In this document: piece by piece, positions 20,406 through 29,820 of the stretch | Numbering within the stretch: position 1 is the stretch's first letter | Layout of the letters: every line of letters begins with the position of its first letter | NCBI RefSeq assembly: GCF_039655875.1 | Contig: NZ_JBBYXK010000003.1 | Location: forward strand, 372,001 to 436,000 | DNA from: Emcibacter sp. SYSU 3D8 | GTDB taxonomy: Bacteria; Pseudomonadota; Alphaproteobacteria; SMXS01 | Reading direction: 5' to 3' | DNA: 64,000 nucleotides | Made by a program: the position numbers and the translations under genes | Notes under the pieces: model-generated | Database searches by the model: none | What the model was told of the DNA's origin: nothing | The model's input: the letters and a program-made list of their open reading frames with translations, nothing else

Positions 20406-23400
20406 GGCGCCAGGCTCTGCGGTGCGGTCGCGGTGGGATCGGTGCGCCGTGCCGCGCCGTGGAACAGCCGGTCCAGCGCCAGATAGATCACCGGCGTCGA
20501 GAACAGGGTCAGCATCTGGCTGACGACCAGACCGCCGATCACGGCGATGCCCAGCGGCTGGCGCAGTTCCGAGCCGGTGCCCAGGCCCAGCATCAGCGGC
20601 ACCGCGCCGAGCGCGGCGGCGATCGATGTCATCATGATCGGCCGGAACCGGACCAGGCAGGCCTGCCGGATGGCTTCTACGGGCGACAGGCCGTGCACGC
20701 GCTGGGCCTCCAGGGCGAAATCCACCATCAGGATGCCGTTTTTCTTGACGATGCCGATCAGCAGCACCAGCCCGATCATGGCCATGATCGAGAAGTCGAA
20801 GCCCAGCAGCCACAGGAACAGGATGGCCCCGATGCCCGCCGATGGCAGCGTCGACAGGATGGTGAGCGGATGCACGAAACTCTCATAGAGCACGCCCAGG
20901 ATGATGTAGACGGCCAGCAGGGCGGCCAGGATCAGGTAGGGCTGGCTCGCCAGCGAACTCTGGAACGCCTCGGCGGTGCCCGAGAACGCCCCGCTGATCG
21001 AGGCCGGCATGCCGATTTCGGCCTGGGCCTCGTTGACCAGCTTCACCGCGTCGCCCAGCGCCGTGCCCTTGGCCAGGTTGAACGAGACATTGACCGACGG
21101 GAACATGCCGTCATGGGTGATCTGCACCGGTCCCGCCTTCGCCGGCTCCACCTTGGCGATGGACGACAGCGGCACCATCTGGCCGGTCAGCGGCGAGCGC
21201 AGATAGAAATAATCCAGACTCCCGGCGGTGCCGCGCTGGTCGGTGCCGATCTCCAGGATCACCTTGTACTGGTTCACCTCGGTCTGGAACTCGCTGATCT
21301 GCCGCTGTCCGTAGGCGTTGTAGAGCAGCTGATCCACATCCTGGGCGGCGATGCCATAGCGCGCGGCGGCGGTCCGGTCGATGGTGACACGGGTGATGGC
21401 GGCGCCCATCTGCAGGTCGTTGGACACGTCGGTCAGGCCCGGAATGCGCGCCAGCCGTTCGGTCAGTCGCTCGGCCCAGATACCCAGCTCCTGGCTGTCG
21501 TTGCCGCGCAGCACGTAGAGATACTGGGCCTTGCTGAAGCCGACGCCCACATTGATGTCCTGGGCCGACCGCAGGATCAGCGAGATGCCCGGCACCTCGG
21601 CCAGCTGCGGCCGCAGGCGGGCGATGAAGCCTTCAGCATCCACGTCGCGGTCGCCCCGGTCCTTCAGCACGATGAAGAAGCGGCCATTGGTCAGCGTCCT
21701 GCTGCCCGCCGTCGGCCCCACCGCCATGCCGAACTGCATGACCGCCGGATCCTTGTCGACGATGGCCGCGAGCTGCTTGTGCTTCTTGACCATGTCGTCA
21801 TACGAGACGTCGTCGGCCGCCTGGGTGGTGCCGAACACGAAAGCCGTATCCTGCAGCGGGAAGAAGCCCTTCGGGACCATCACATAGCTGGCGACCGCGA
21901 GGGCCAGCGTCAGGCCGAACGTGGTCAGCATGAATTTCTGGTGTGCCAGCACCCAGTCGATGCCCCGCGAATAGCTGCCCAGCAGGCGATCGGTGAAGGT
22001 TGAGCCTTCCTCCTTGTGCGATTGCGGCTTCATGAAGCGCGAGGCCAGCATGGGAGCGAGGGTCAGCGACATGACCACGGAAATCAGGATCGCCGCGGTG
22101 ACGGTGAGCGCAAACTCGCGGAACAGCCGGCCGACGATGCCGCCCATGAACAGCAACGGGATGAACGCGGCGATCAGCGAAAAGCTGATCGACACCACCG
22201 TGAATCCGATCTGCGACGATCCTTTGATCGCCGCCTCGACCATGCCTTCGCCGGCTTCCTGGTGCCGGTGGATGTTCTCGATCACCACGATGGCGTCATC
22301 GACGATGAAGCCGACGGCGATCACCAGCGCGACCAGGGTCAGGTTGTTCAGGCTGAAGCCCAGCATGTACATGGCCGCGCAGGTGGAGATCAATGCCACG
22401 CCAAGCACGGCGCCCACGATCAGCGTCGCCGAAAGCTGCCTGAGGAACAGGCCCATCACCAGGATCACCATGAACACGGTGACCATCAGGGTGATCTCGA
22501 CCTCGTGGAGCGTCGCCCGGATGGTCCGCGTCCGGTCATTGAGCACCTTGACCTCGACGCTGGCGGGCAGGCTGGCCCGAAGCTGGGGCAACGCCGCGGT
22601 GATCCGGTCCACGGTCTCGACGATGTTGGCGTCGGGCTGGCGGCGAATGATGAAGTTCACGCCCGGCTCGCCATATTGCCACGCCTGCACGTAGTCGTTC
22701 TCGGCGCCGAAAATAACCTTGGCGACATCTTTCATCAGCACCGGCCGGCCGTCGCGGTAGGCGACGGGAAGCCGATCGTATTCGCCCGGCGTGAATATCT
22801 GGTCGTTGGTTTCGATGGTCGAAACCCGGTCCTGGCCGTAGATGGCGCCCTTGGCCTGGTTGACGCTGGCCTTCTGGATCACGTCGCGCAGATCCGCCAG
22901 GGTGATGCCATAGGCCGCCAGCCGTTCGGGTGACGCCTGGATGCGGATCGCCGGCTTCTTCTGGCCGGAGAAGAACATGTCGCCGACACCCTCGATCTGG
23001 CTGATCTGCCGGCCGATCAGGGTTTCGGCCAGGTCGCTCAACTCGTTCAGCGGCATCAGCTTGGACTGGATGCTGAGAATGATGATCGGGGAATCGGCGG
23101 GATTGACCTTCCGCCAGGTGGGCAGGCTCGGCATGTCCGACGGCAGGCGGCCCGATACCGAATTGATCGCGGCCTGCACTTCCTGGGCTGCGGTATCGAT
23201 GTCCTTGTCGAGGGCGAATTGCAGCGTGATGCTGGTGATGCCCAGCGCGCTGCTCGAGGTCATCTCGGTGATGCCCGGCACCGCGCTCAGTTCGGCCTCC
23301 AGCGGGGTCGCGACCGACGAGGCCATGGTTTCGGGGCTGGCGCCGGGCAGGCGCGCATTGATGCTCAGCGTGGGAAATTCAGCCTGTGGCAGCGGCGCGA

Positions 23401-23512
23401 TGGGCAGTTGCGGGAAAGCGATAGCGCCCAGCGCCACCAGCGCCAGCGACAGCAGGAAGGTGGCGATGGGGTGGCGGATGAACCAGACCGATATGCCCGG
23501 CTTTACGGTCAC
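20402..23512 (-). CDS. RND multidrug efflux permease, AcrB/MdtB-like (HAE1)
   Basis: A 1,036-residue inner membrane proton antiporter of the hydrophobe/amphiphile RND family. It starts with the typical first helix (WFIRHPIATFLL), has two large periplasmic loops and 12 membrane helices. The proton relay is present: D405-D406 in helix 4 (VGFIVDDAIVVIENI) and K923 or K924 in helix 10 (IGIVKKNGILMVDF). The GTG start overlaps the fusion protein stop (GTGA), and its own stop overlaps the channel gene. The whole set is one operon of the MdtA-MdtB-channel type with a single permease. Substrates are probably lipophilic compounds; no dedicated regulator adjoins. Confidence 0.95.
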   Translation of the reverse strand: MTVKPGISVWFIRHPIATFLLSLALVALGAIAFPQLPIAPLPQAEFPTLSINARLPGASPETMASSVATPLEAELSAVPGITEMTSSSALGITSITLQFALDKDIDTAAQEVQAAINSVSGRLPSDMPSLPTWRKVNPADSPIIILSIQSKLMPLNELSDLAETLIGRQISQIEGVGDMFFSGQKKPAIRIQASPERLAAYGITLADLRDVIQKASVNQAKGAIYGQDRVSTIETNDQIFTPGEYDRLPVAYRDGRPVLMKDVAKVIFGAENDYVQAWQYGEPGVNFIIRRQPDANIVETVDRITAALPQLRASLPASVEVKVLNDRTRTIRATLHEVEITLMVTVFMVILVMGLFLRQLSATLIVGAVLGVALISTCAAMYMLGFSLNNLTLVALVIAVGFIVDDAIVVIENIHRHQEAGEGMVEAAIKGSSQIGFTVVSISFSLIAAFIPLLFMGGIVGRLFREFALTVTAAILISVVMSLTLAPMLASRFMKPQSHKEEGSTFTDRLLGSYSRGIDWVLAHQKFMLTTFGLTLALAVASYVMVPKGFFPLQDTAFVFGTTQAADDVSYDDMVKKHKQLAAIVDKDPAVMQFGMAVGPTAGSRTLTNGRFFIVLKDRGDRDVDAEGFIARLRPQLAEVPGISLILRSAQDINVGVGFSKAQYLYVLRGNDSQELGIWAERLTERLARIPGLTDVSNDLQMGAAITRVTIDRTAAARYGIAAQDVDQLLYNAYGQRQISEFQTEVNQYKVILEIGTDQRGTAGSLDYFYLRSPLTGQMVPLSSIAKVEPAKAGPVQITHDGMFPSVNVSFNLAKGTALGDAVKLVNEAQAEIGMPASISGAFSGTAEAFQSSLASQPYLILAALLAVYIILGVLYESFVHPLTILSTLPSAGIGAILFLWLLGFDFSIMAMIGLVLLIGIVKKNGILMVDFALEAQRVHGLSPVEAIRQACLVRFRPIMMTSIAAALGAVPLMLGLGTGSELRQPLGIAVIGGLVVSQMLTLFSTPVIYLALDRLFHGAARRTDPTATAPQSLAP

Positions 23513-24672
23513 GGCGTCTCCTCCGCAACGGCGGCGGCGCCTTCGCCCTCTACGATCTTCACCGGCGCGCCATCCTTCAGCCGCGACTGGCCGTCGGAGA
23601 CGATGGTCTCGCCGGGCGCGATTCCGCTGGTGATGACGACCTCGCTGTCCGTGGTGTAGCCAAGGGTCACCGGCACCACCTCGGCCTTGCCATTGTTGAT
23701 CCGGAACACGAATGGACCATCAAGGCCCTGCTTGACGGCCCGCGGCGAAACCACCGTGGCCTTGGGGCTCTGGCCGATCTGCAGCCGCACGGTGACGAAC
23801 TGGCCCGGCCACAGCGAGCCGTCCGCATTGTCGAATTCGGCGCGCAGCTTGATCGTGCCGGTCGCGGTGTCGATCTGGTTGTCGATCATGCTCAGCCGTC
23901 CCTCGGCAAGCGGCGTGCCATTGTCGCGGTCATAGGCCGTCACCAGCGCCCGGTCCGGCTGTTTCAGCAATGGCTGCACGCTGGTCAGCAGCGTCTGGGG
24001 CAGCGAGAAAACCACCGAGATCGGCGCGATCTGGGCCACTGTCACCAGCCCGTCGGAATCGGAGGCGCGGACCAGATTGCCGGGATCCACCCGGCGCAGG
24101 CCGACGCGCCCGGTGACCGGCGCGGTGATGCGGGTATAGGAAAGCTGCACCTGGGCAGCGGCGACGGCGGCGGCGCTGGCGTTGACCGCGGCACGCAGCT
24201 CGCCGACGGTTCCCTGCTGCTGTTCGACGGTCTGGCGCGAGATGGCCTCTTCCTTGACCAGATTCTCGTACCGGGTCAGATCCTGCTCGGCGGCGCGCAG
24301 CTGGGCCTCGTTGCGGGCCTTCTCGGCCTGTGCCTGCGCCAGCGCCGCGGCGATCGACCGGTCGTCGATGCGCGCCAGCAGGTCGCCCTTGCGAACCATC
24401 TGGCCTTCCTGGAACAGCACCTCGGCCAAAACGCCCTCGACCTGCGGGCGCAGGGTGACGTTATGGAGGGATTCCACCGTGCCGATGCCGCTCGCCATGT
24501 GCGGCACGTCGCGCTGTTCGGCGCGGATGACGCCCACGGGCACGGAGGGCGGAGCAGGCGCCGCGGTTTCGCCGCCGCCGAATATCCACCACCCCGCGGC
24601 AACGAGCGCGACTGCCAGGACGGCCAGGACGGCCTTGTTTCTGTGGGACGAGCGGAGCGAGGCGACGTTCAT
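23509..24672 (-). CDS. RND efflux membrane fusion protein, MdtA-like
   Basis: A 387-residue periplasmic adaptor. An N-terminal membrane anchor (AVLAVLAVALVAAGWWIF) is followed by a split lipoyl domain (LRPQVEGVLAEVLFQEGQ and ITAPVTGRVGLR) around a coiled-coil hairpin at about residues 105-170, then beta-barrel and membrane-proximal domains. It links the RND pump to the outer membrane channel. It is the first gene of the operon; the stop overlaps the pump start by four bases. The ATG at 24672 has no strong ribosome site, so the exact start is less certain than the product. Confidence 0.94.
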   Translation of the reverse strand: MNVASLRSSHRNKAVLAVLAVALVAAGWWIFGGGETAAPAPPSVPVGVIRAEQRDVPHMASGIGTVESLHNVTLRPQVEGVLAEVLFQEGQMVRKGDLLARIDDRSIAAALAQAQAEKARNEAQLRAAEQDLTRYENLVKEEAISRQTVEQQQGTVGELRAAVNASAAAVAAAQVQLSYTRITAPVTGRVGLRRVDPGNLVRASDSDGLVTVAQIAPISVVFSLPQTLLTSVQPLLKQPDRALVTAYDRDNGTPLAEGRLSMIDNQIDTATGTIKLRAEFDNADGSLWPGQFVTVRLQIGQSPKATVVSPRAVKQGLDGPFVFRINNGKAEVVPVTLGYTTDSEVVITSGIAPGETIVSDGQSRLKDGAPVKIVEGEGAAAVAEETP

Positions 24673-25009
24673 GAACTATGGGTCTGGCTGTTGGTGAAAT
24701 GGCGGGTAGTATGCGGTCGGTCGTTGAATTCCTGAACCAAATTGATCCGAAATCGTATGGGTAGCGCCCCGGCGCGTCGGACGCCCGCATCCGGTGGAAA
24801 CTTCATGTCAGACCGCCGCGACAAAAACCGTCCTCTGGAATTGTTAGATTATGAAGCTGGCTGTTCCCGCGCGCCAGTCATGATGGATGGGACGGTTCCG
24901 GACGCGGCGACATGCGCACATGACTGTTTCTTGCGATAGGGTCTTTCCCGCGCCTGCTTTTGATGCAACAGTTCGGCCCTGAACACCGTCATCAAGGGGA
25001 GAGAGCCAA
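24673..25009. other. Intergenic region of 337 bp between divergent genes
   Basis: This stretch separates the efflux operon (leftward) from VOC copy 2 (rightward) and must hold promoters for both. I see no convincing promoter box, hairpin or coding frame. A 65-codon frame at 24742-24939 has no ribosome site and no recognisable domain. The only clear signal is the GGGGAGAG ribosome site just before 25010. Confidence 0.6.
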
Positions 25010-25537
25010 ATGACAGCGTTAATGTCAGAATATCCGCTGTTCCAGTATGCGTATTATGTGAACGATCTGGAAACGTCGATCAACAAGTGGGCGAAGCTGT
25101 ATTACGCCGGTCCGTTCGTGATGGTGCCGCATCACGTCACCGACAAGTTCCACTACCGCGGCCAGGACATCGAGGCCGATGTGTCCTACGCGTTCGGCTA
25201 TCTGGGCGACATGATGATCCAGTTCATCCAGCAGCACGACGACAAGCCGTCCATCTACCGCGACATGTACAAGGCGGGCGAAGAGGGCTACCACCATGTG
25301 GGCCTGCTGGTTCATGACTTCGAGGCCGAATACAAGCGCATGCAGGACCTGGGCTTTGTCGACGCCTGCCGGCTGTATGCCGACGAAGTGGATGCATGCT
25401 ACTTCGACACCCGTTCGCTGAACGGCGGCTTCACCGAACTGCACGGCGACCCCAAGCACATCCTGGGCACCTTCGCCCAGTGGAAGCGTGCTCACGAGCT
25501 GTTCAAGCCCGGCGACAACCCGATCATGACCATGTAA
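25010..25537 (+). CDS. VOC/glyoxalase-fold protein (copy 2)
   Basis: A 175-residue VOC protein with the same layout as the copy at 16614: first unit from FQYAYYVNDLE, second from YHHVGLLVHDFE. QQHDDKPSIYRDMY is shared. Likely ligands are Gln in the QFIQQHDD strand, His in YHHVG and Glu in FTELHGD; the family's first His is Gln (FQYAYYV). GGGGAGAG lies before the ATG at 25010; an ATG at 25025 is a less likely start. It is followed by a terminator, so it is probably transcribed alone. Reaction unknown. Confidence 0.8.
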   Translation: MTALMSEYPLFQYAYYVNDLETSINKWAKLYYAGPFVMVPHHVTDKFHYRGQDIEADVSYAFGYLGDMMIQFIQQHDDKPSIYRDMYKAGEEGYHHVGLLVHDFEAEYKRMQDLGFVDACRLYADEVDACYFDTRSLNGGFTELHGDPKHILGTFAQWKRAHELFKPGDNPIMTM

Positions 25538-25560
25538 TCCGGATATCGATCCGGTTACGG

Positions 25561-25591
25561 ACGGCCCGCTTCGGCGGGCCGTTTACGTTTG
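25561..25591 (+). terminator. Rho-independent terminator after VOC copy 2
   Basis: A 9-bp perfect stem (ACGGCCCGC/GCGGGCCGT) with TTCG loop starts 24 bases after the stop at 25537. The T tract is broken (TTTACGTTTG). Confidence 0.85.
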
Positions 25592-25677
25592 TCCCGGCGC
25601 CGCCCCGGCAGATGCGGCGATCCACCGGCGCGATCTGTGCGTATGATCGGGCGACGTGGGCGACAGGAGAATGTTTG

Positions 25678-26079
25678 ATGATCTATGTCTGGGCCTATGC
25701 CGCTGCCGGCATCGTGTTCATCGTGCTCGATCTGCTCTGGCTCGGTATTGTGGCGCGCGGCTTCTATCACGGGCAGATCGGCGGCCTGCTGCGCGAGCCG
25801 TTCAACGTGCCTGCTGCCGTGGCCTTTTATCTGCTTTATCTGGGCGGGATGCTGTTTTTTGCCATGGCGCCGGGGATCGCCGCCCAGTCGCTCAAGACCG
25901 CTGCGCTGTGCGGCTTCCTGCTCGGCCTGCTGGCCTACGGCACCTATGACCTGACCAACCTGGCGACGTTGAAGCACTGGACCCTGGCGATCACACTGGC
26001 CGACATGCTGTGGGGCGCGGTGCTGACCATGGTCTGTTCAGTGGCGGGTGTCGCGGCGGCCCGTCTGATGAGTTCCTGA
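25678..26079 (+). CDS. DUF2177 family inner membrane protein
   Basis: A 133-residue protein with four predicted membrane helices (IYVWAYAAAGIVFIVLDLLW; a second at about 40-60; LKTAALCGFLLGLLAYGTYD; and a last one near the C-terminus). The conserved AYGTYDLTNLATLK stretch between helices 3 and 4 identifies the DUF2177 family, whose function is unknown. AGGAGA at 25664-25669 sets the ATG at 25678. It stands between two terminated or unrelated genes, so context does not suggest a role. Confidence 0.85.
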   Translation: MIYVWAYAAAGIVFIVLDLLWLGIVARGFYHGQIGGLLREPFNVPAAVAFYLLYLGGMLFFAMAPGIAAQSLKTAALCGFLLGLLAYGTYDLTNLATLKHWTLAITLADMLWGAVLTMVCSVAGVAAARLMSS

Positions 26080-26269
26080 CGTCCGACCTGCAATCGTTTG
26101 CAGTCGCGCCCGAGGGAGTGCCGGAGTCCACCCGGGGAAATGCTGAAACGGGCGATCGCGATGGCCGTGGCCGAGAATTTGTCCGCAAGGCTGCCGTGCC
26201 GCCGAAAGTTGCTCTGCGACATCGCCGGAACGGTGGTGGAATTGCGGCTCGTCTGGCAAATTTGTAAGC

Positions 26270-26590
26270 ATGGTGAAACTGATCGTCATCGACGCCTCGG
26301 GCGCCGAACACATTCTTAACGCCGAAGCCGGCCGCTCCATGATGAAGGCGGCGACCGACGCGCTCGTTCCCGGCATCATCGGCGAGTGCGGCGGCTGCCT
26401 GTCCTGCGCCACCTGCCACGGCTATGTGGATAACGCCTGGGCTGCCCGGATTGCGCCGCCTTCCGAGGAGGAGCAGGACATGCTGTCCTGCGCCATCGGC
26501 GTGCTGCCCAGCAGCCGGCTCACCTGCCAGATCGAGATGACGCCCGAACTGGACGGTCTCGTGATCCGGCTGCCGGAAGCGCAATTCTAG
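26270..26590 (+). CDS. [2Fe-2S] ferredoxin, adrenodoxin/plant-type
   Basis: A 106-residue ferredoxin. Cluster ligands fit C40, C46, C49 and C86 (Cys-x5-Cys-x2-Cys, then Cys 37 residues on); C43 and C74 are extra. EEQDMLSCA and SRLTCQI are typical of the adrenodoxin branch that serves P450s and Rieske oxygenases. It ends overlapping by four bases the 3' end of the convergent Rieske gene at 26587, so it may donate electrons to that enzyme, though it is on the opposite strand and not in its operon. No ferredoxin reductase is seen in the window. Confidence 0.92.
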   Translation: MVKLIVIDASGAEHILNAEAGRSMMKAATDALVPGIIGECGGCLSCATCHGYVDNAWAARIAPPSEEEQDMLSCAIGVLPSSRLTCQIEMTPELDGLVIRLPEAQF

Positions 26591-27930
26591 GCCTTTTCGG
26601 GCCTGTACCCCGCCATGTAGCGGTCGATCATGTGGTGGTAGAACGCCAGCCGGTATTCCTGGTCGGCGAGCACGCCGCCGCGGTAGCCGCGCGAGCGCAA
26701 ACCCTTCTGCTGGGTGGCCATGGTGCCCACGTCACCGTCGAGCAGGGCGCCCAGGCTCTTCTCGCCATATTCCACATATTCGCGCTCGGCCTCAGCGATA
26801 CCGCCGCCTGCGGCCGTCGACATGCTGCTGAACGCGTCGTCGCCCACCGCGTAATAGAACACGTCGTAATAGGACCGGTTCGGGTCCGTTGCATGCGGCC
26901 GCAGCCGGTGGAACAGGATGCCGTCGGCCAGCATCCCCGCCGAGAAGTTGGGGAAGATGGTGTAGTGGTGGCTGTCGGTGAGCTGGCCATCGCTCATCTT
27001 CTCGTAATGCGTGTGGCCGCGAGCCGGGCCCAGCCTGCGCTTCTGCTGCTGCAGTGCAAGCCGGGTCCCGGTGGGCCTGTCCACGAAATCGGCAGGGTCC
27101 AGATCCCAGCGCTTCAGCTCGGCGCCGAGCTGCTCGCTGATCGGTGGCAGGTCGCTGTCCAGATAGCGGGCCGAGGGCAGGGCGCCCTTCATGTGCATGA
27201 CCGTGTGGCCCTGGTCGAAGATATCGCAGGCGATGTCCCGAAAGTCGTCTTCCAGGTAGTCCAGATAGGGCGCGTGGACTGTGGCGAAGTGATAGACCTC
27301 GCTGAAATTGTCATGCAGCGCCTTCCAGTTGCTGGGCAGGCTGACGGTCAGTGCCTGGACCCGTGTCATCTTCTCGACCGGATAGACCTGCCACCGGTCC
27401 CAGATCGGGCCGAGATAGTCCTTCAGGCTCACGCTTTCGGGATCCATGTTGATGAAGATGAAGCCGGCGAAGGTCTCGCACTTCATCTCCTCGAGCCGCA
27501 CCGTGCCGCACGGACTGCCTTCCGAGAAATCGCCCTCGTCCTGCACCGACACCAGGCTGCCGTCGATGCCCCAGGTCCAGCTGTGATAGTCGCAGGTAAA
27601 GGATGGCATGGAGCCTTCCGCCGGCTGCACAAGGCGGTTCCCGCGGTGTTGGCAGACATTGTAGAAGGCGCGGATGCCGCCATCCTCCTGGCGCACCACC
27701 AGGATGGATTCCGGTCCGATTTCCTCGACGACAAAATCGCCGGCTTCGAGGATTTCCGTGGTCCGCGCAATCACCAGCCAGACCTTTGTCCAGACGTTCT
27801 CCCACTCCTGGTCGAAGAATGCCGCCGACGTGTAGCGCTCGCCCGGCAGGGCGCCACGCTTGTAGCAGGACGGAAACACGTCGCTTATGAAGCGCTCGGC
27901 GTAGGAGCCGGGCCTGGATTGTTGGTTCAT
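26587..27930 (-). CDS. Rieske-type aromatic-ring-hydroxylating oxygenase, alpha subunit (copy 2)
   Basis: A 447-residue Rieske non-haem iron oxygenase. [2Fe-2S] ligands are C93 and H95 (CQHRG) and C113 and H116 (CDYHSW). The iron site is in NFSEVYHFATVH: E211 bridging, H214 and H219. The ATG at 27930 follows a GGGGAGG ribosome site; a longer upstream frame has no family similarity. It lies 86 bases downstream of the Tat-exported flavoprotein gene on the same strand, so the pair may be one operon below the TetR gene. As with copy 1, no beta subunit is present. Substrate unknown; large alicyclic or steroid-like molecules fit the neighbours but this is inference. Confidence 0.9.
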   Translation of the reverse strand: MNQQSRPGSYAERFISDVFPSCYKRGALPGERYTSAAFFDQEWENVWTKVWLVIARTTEILEAGDFVVEEIGPESILVVRQEDGGIRAFYNVCQHRGNRLVQPAEGSMPSFTCDYHSWTWGIDGSLVSVQDEGDFSEGSPCGTVRLEEMKCETFAGFIFINMDPESVSLKDYLGPIWDRWQVYPVEKMTRVQALTVSLPSNWKALHDNFSEVYHFATVHAPYLDYLEDDFRDIACDIFDQGHTVMHMKGALPSARYLDSDLPPISEQLGAELKRWDLDPADFVDRPTGTRLALQQQKRRLGPARGHTHYEKMSDGQLTDSHHYTIFPNFSAGMLADGILFHRLRPHATDPNRSYYDVFYYAVGDDAFSSMSTAAGGGIAEAEREYVEYGEKSLGALLDGDVGTMATQQKGLRSRGYRGGVLADQEYRLAFYHHMIDRYMAGYRPEKA

Positions 27931-27956
27931 CGTCGCCTCCCCGCGATCATGTAGGG

Positions 27957-27970
27957 TCATACAGTTATGA
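27957..27970. promoter_or_regulatory. Small palindrome upstream of Rieske gene 2
   Basis: TCATACAGTTATGA has perfect 5-bp arms with a 4-base spacer and lies 27-40 bases before the Rieske start. Short palindromes arise by chance, so this is only a candidate operator. Confidence 0.3.
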
Positions 27971-28016
27971 AGAAGGCGTCGGGGACCGGCACGAGACCGG
28001 TCCACGCCAGGATTCC

Positions 28017-29774
28017 TCAGGCTATTGGCGTTTCCTTGTGCGCGGTCTGGGCGGCGATATAGCCAAAGGTCAGGCACAGTCCGATGGTGCCGCCCGCGCC
28101 GTAATAGGCCTCGCGCGATGGGCTGGCGATGCAGTTTCCGGCACCGTACAGGCCCGGGATCGGCGTGCCATCGGCGCCTAGAACCTGCGCCTGCTCGTTG
28201 ATCTGCGGTCCGCCACTGGTGTCGAGGGCGCCCGCGGCCAGGATGATGCAATAATATGGTCCGGTCTCGCGTAGCGGGTGCATGGTCGAGTTGGGCATGG
28301 CGTTGGGCTTTTCGGTGCTGCCCTCGCGCATTTGCGAGAAGAACGCCTGCCACTCACGGTCATAGGTTTGGTCGCCGCGCTTGAAATCCGGATCCTTGCC
28401 GCTTCGGGCATAGCCGTTGAATGAATCGAAGGTGGCCTTCAGGGTCGCCGGGAAATCGGCTGCCAGGCTGGCGCCGCCGGTCATGCCCTGCAGTCCATCG
28501 AGTCGCTTGCCGATGGCGTCGGCCAGCGACGGCAGGTCGGTGGCTTCGATGACGTGAGGACCGACATTGCCGGGTGCAGGAATCGGATAGGCGCCGCCGA
28601 ACGCGTCGACGACTCTGCCGTCGAATACCATGAACAGCAGCTGGTTCGGGTAATCTTCGGCGACCGGGTCGTAGACGAAATGGATTTCGGTGCGATCGTT
28701 GTAGTTGCGCTTCTCGTTGACGACCCGTCGGCCATATTTGTTGACCACAAACATGGCGTCGGCCGGAATGAAGAACACGCCTTGCGGCAGCACCCGATTG
28801 TGGAGCGCTTCCTCGAACACGATCTGGGTCCGCCATGCCGTGCCCAGCGTGCCCATGCTCGCGCCAGCCGCGCCACCGATGGCGATGAAGTCGCCGGTCG
28901 AGCCGGGAACCGCGCATGCCCCGTAGAGCGCTTTCTGGTGAAGCTGGACCAGGTCGGCATTGTGGGCATAGCCGCCGGTGCCGAAGATCACGCCCTTGCG
29001 TGCCTTGATCCTGATGGTCTTGCCGCCGCTTTCGGCCTCGACGCCGACCACGCGGCCGCCTTCCTTCACCACAGCAGTCACCCGGTGTTCGGTCAGCAGC
29101 GGCACCTTGTTTCTGTTCAGCCACGCTTCCATGGCGCCGATCAGCACCACGCCGTCGCCAATGTTGCCGCTGACCGCCTCGCCCTTGTCGTTGACCGGCG
29201 TCAGCGAGCGGCCCTTGGACGCCTTGTTCTCGGGCAGATGGTCGGCATAGTCGGGCGAGGGGCTGCCGCCCACCGTGAAGGTGGCGTATTTCGCGGCACC
29301 CAGTCTGTCCATCAACTCGATGGTTGCCGAACCATTGTCATAGAACGCCTCAAGCCGTCGATAGGTCAGCGGATCGAGGCCAAGGGTCGGACTGGCAGGG
29401 TCATAGACCTGAGGGAACGAGAATCGGGCCATGTATTTCAGGCAGTCGGCACGCGTGTCGGCGATGCCGGCCTTGCGCATCTGCGGATTATTCGGCACCC
29501 AGGCAACGCCGCCCGACTTGCTGGTGGTGCCGCCCAGAATCGCTTCCTTCTCCAGCAGGATGACCTTGTCGCCAAGGCTCGCCGACGTTGTCGCGGCCGA
29601 GCAGGCGGCCGCACCGCCGCCCACAACCACGATATCGGCTTCGTGGTCCCATTTTGTCTGCGGAGTCGAGGCTGAAGCGCCCGCCGCCGCCAGCGTTGCC
29701 GCCGCGCCCACGGCAACGCCCGCGCCTGCCAGCACTTGCCGTCTGTTGATAGTCGCAGCTCGTTTATCCGTCAT
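28017..29774 (-). CDS. Tat-exported FAD-dependent oxidoreductase, 3-ketosteroid dehydrogenase/fumarate reductase family
   Basis: A 585-residue flavoprotein. The N-terminus has a twin-arginine signal (NRRQVLAGAG, R11-R12, then an Ala-rich stretch). The FAD motif GGGAAA is at about residues 52-57, followed by VILLEKE. The C-terminal GLYGAGNCIASPSREAYYGAG and TIGLCLTFGYIAA match the FAD domain of delta-1-dehydrogenases, including the Tyr-x3-Gly pattern (YYGAG). By family it introduces a double bond next to a ketone, or reduces one. Export to the periplasm is unusual for steroid dehydrogenases. GGGGAGAGGG before the ATG at 29774 sets the start. The TetR gene at 29931 is upstream on the same strand, with two operator-like sites between. 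Confidence 0.85.
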   Translation of the reverse strand: MTDKRAATINRRQVLAGAGVAVGAAATLAAAGASASTPQTKWDHEADIVVVGGGAAACSAATTSASLGDKVILLEKEAILGGTTSKSGGVAWVPNNPQMRKAGIADTRADCLKYMARFSFPQVYDPASPTLGLDPLTYRRLEAFYDNGSATIELMDRLGAAKYATFTVGGSPSPDYADHLPENKASKGRSLTPVNDKGEAVSGNIGDGVVLIGAMEAWLNRNKVPLLTEHRVTAVVKEGGRVVGVEAESGGKTIRIKARKGVIFGTGGYAHNADLVQLHQKALYGACAVPGSTGDFIAIGGAAGASMGTLGTAWRTQIVFEEALHNRVLPQGVFFIPADAMFVVNKYGRRVVNEKRNYNDRTEIHFVYDPVAEDYPNQLLFMVFDGRVVDAFGGAYPIPAPGNVGPHVIEATDLPSLADAIGKRLDGLQGMTGGASLAADFPATLKATFDSFNGYARSGKDPDFKRGDQTYDREWQAFFSQMREGSTEKPNAMPNSTMHPLRETGPYYCIILAAGALDTSGGPQINEQAQVLGADGTPIPGLYGAGNCIASPSREAYYGAGGTIGLCLTFGYIAAQTAHKETPIA

Positions 29775-29820
29775 GGTTCCCTCTCCCCGTTTCACGTCAT
29801 GCCTCATGGTTTCATGATTG

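Noticed and set aside
24742-24939. 65-codon frame in the 337-bp divergent gap
   Set aside because: No ribosome site, no domain and an unusual composition compared with neighbours.
27983-28003. GGACCGG/CCGGTCC hairpin after the Tat flavoprotein gene as a terminator
   Set aside because: Only seven pairs and no T tract in either direction; the flavoprotein and Rieske genes are more likely co-transcribed.
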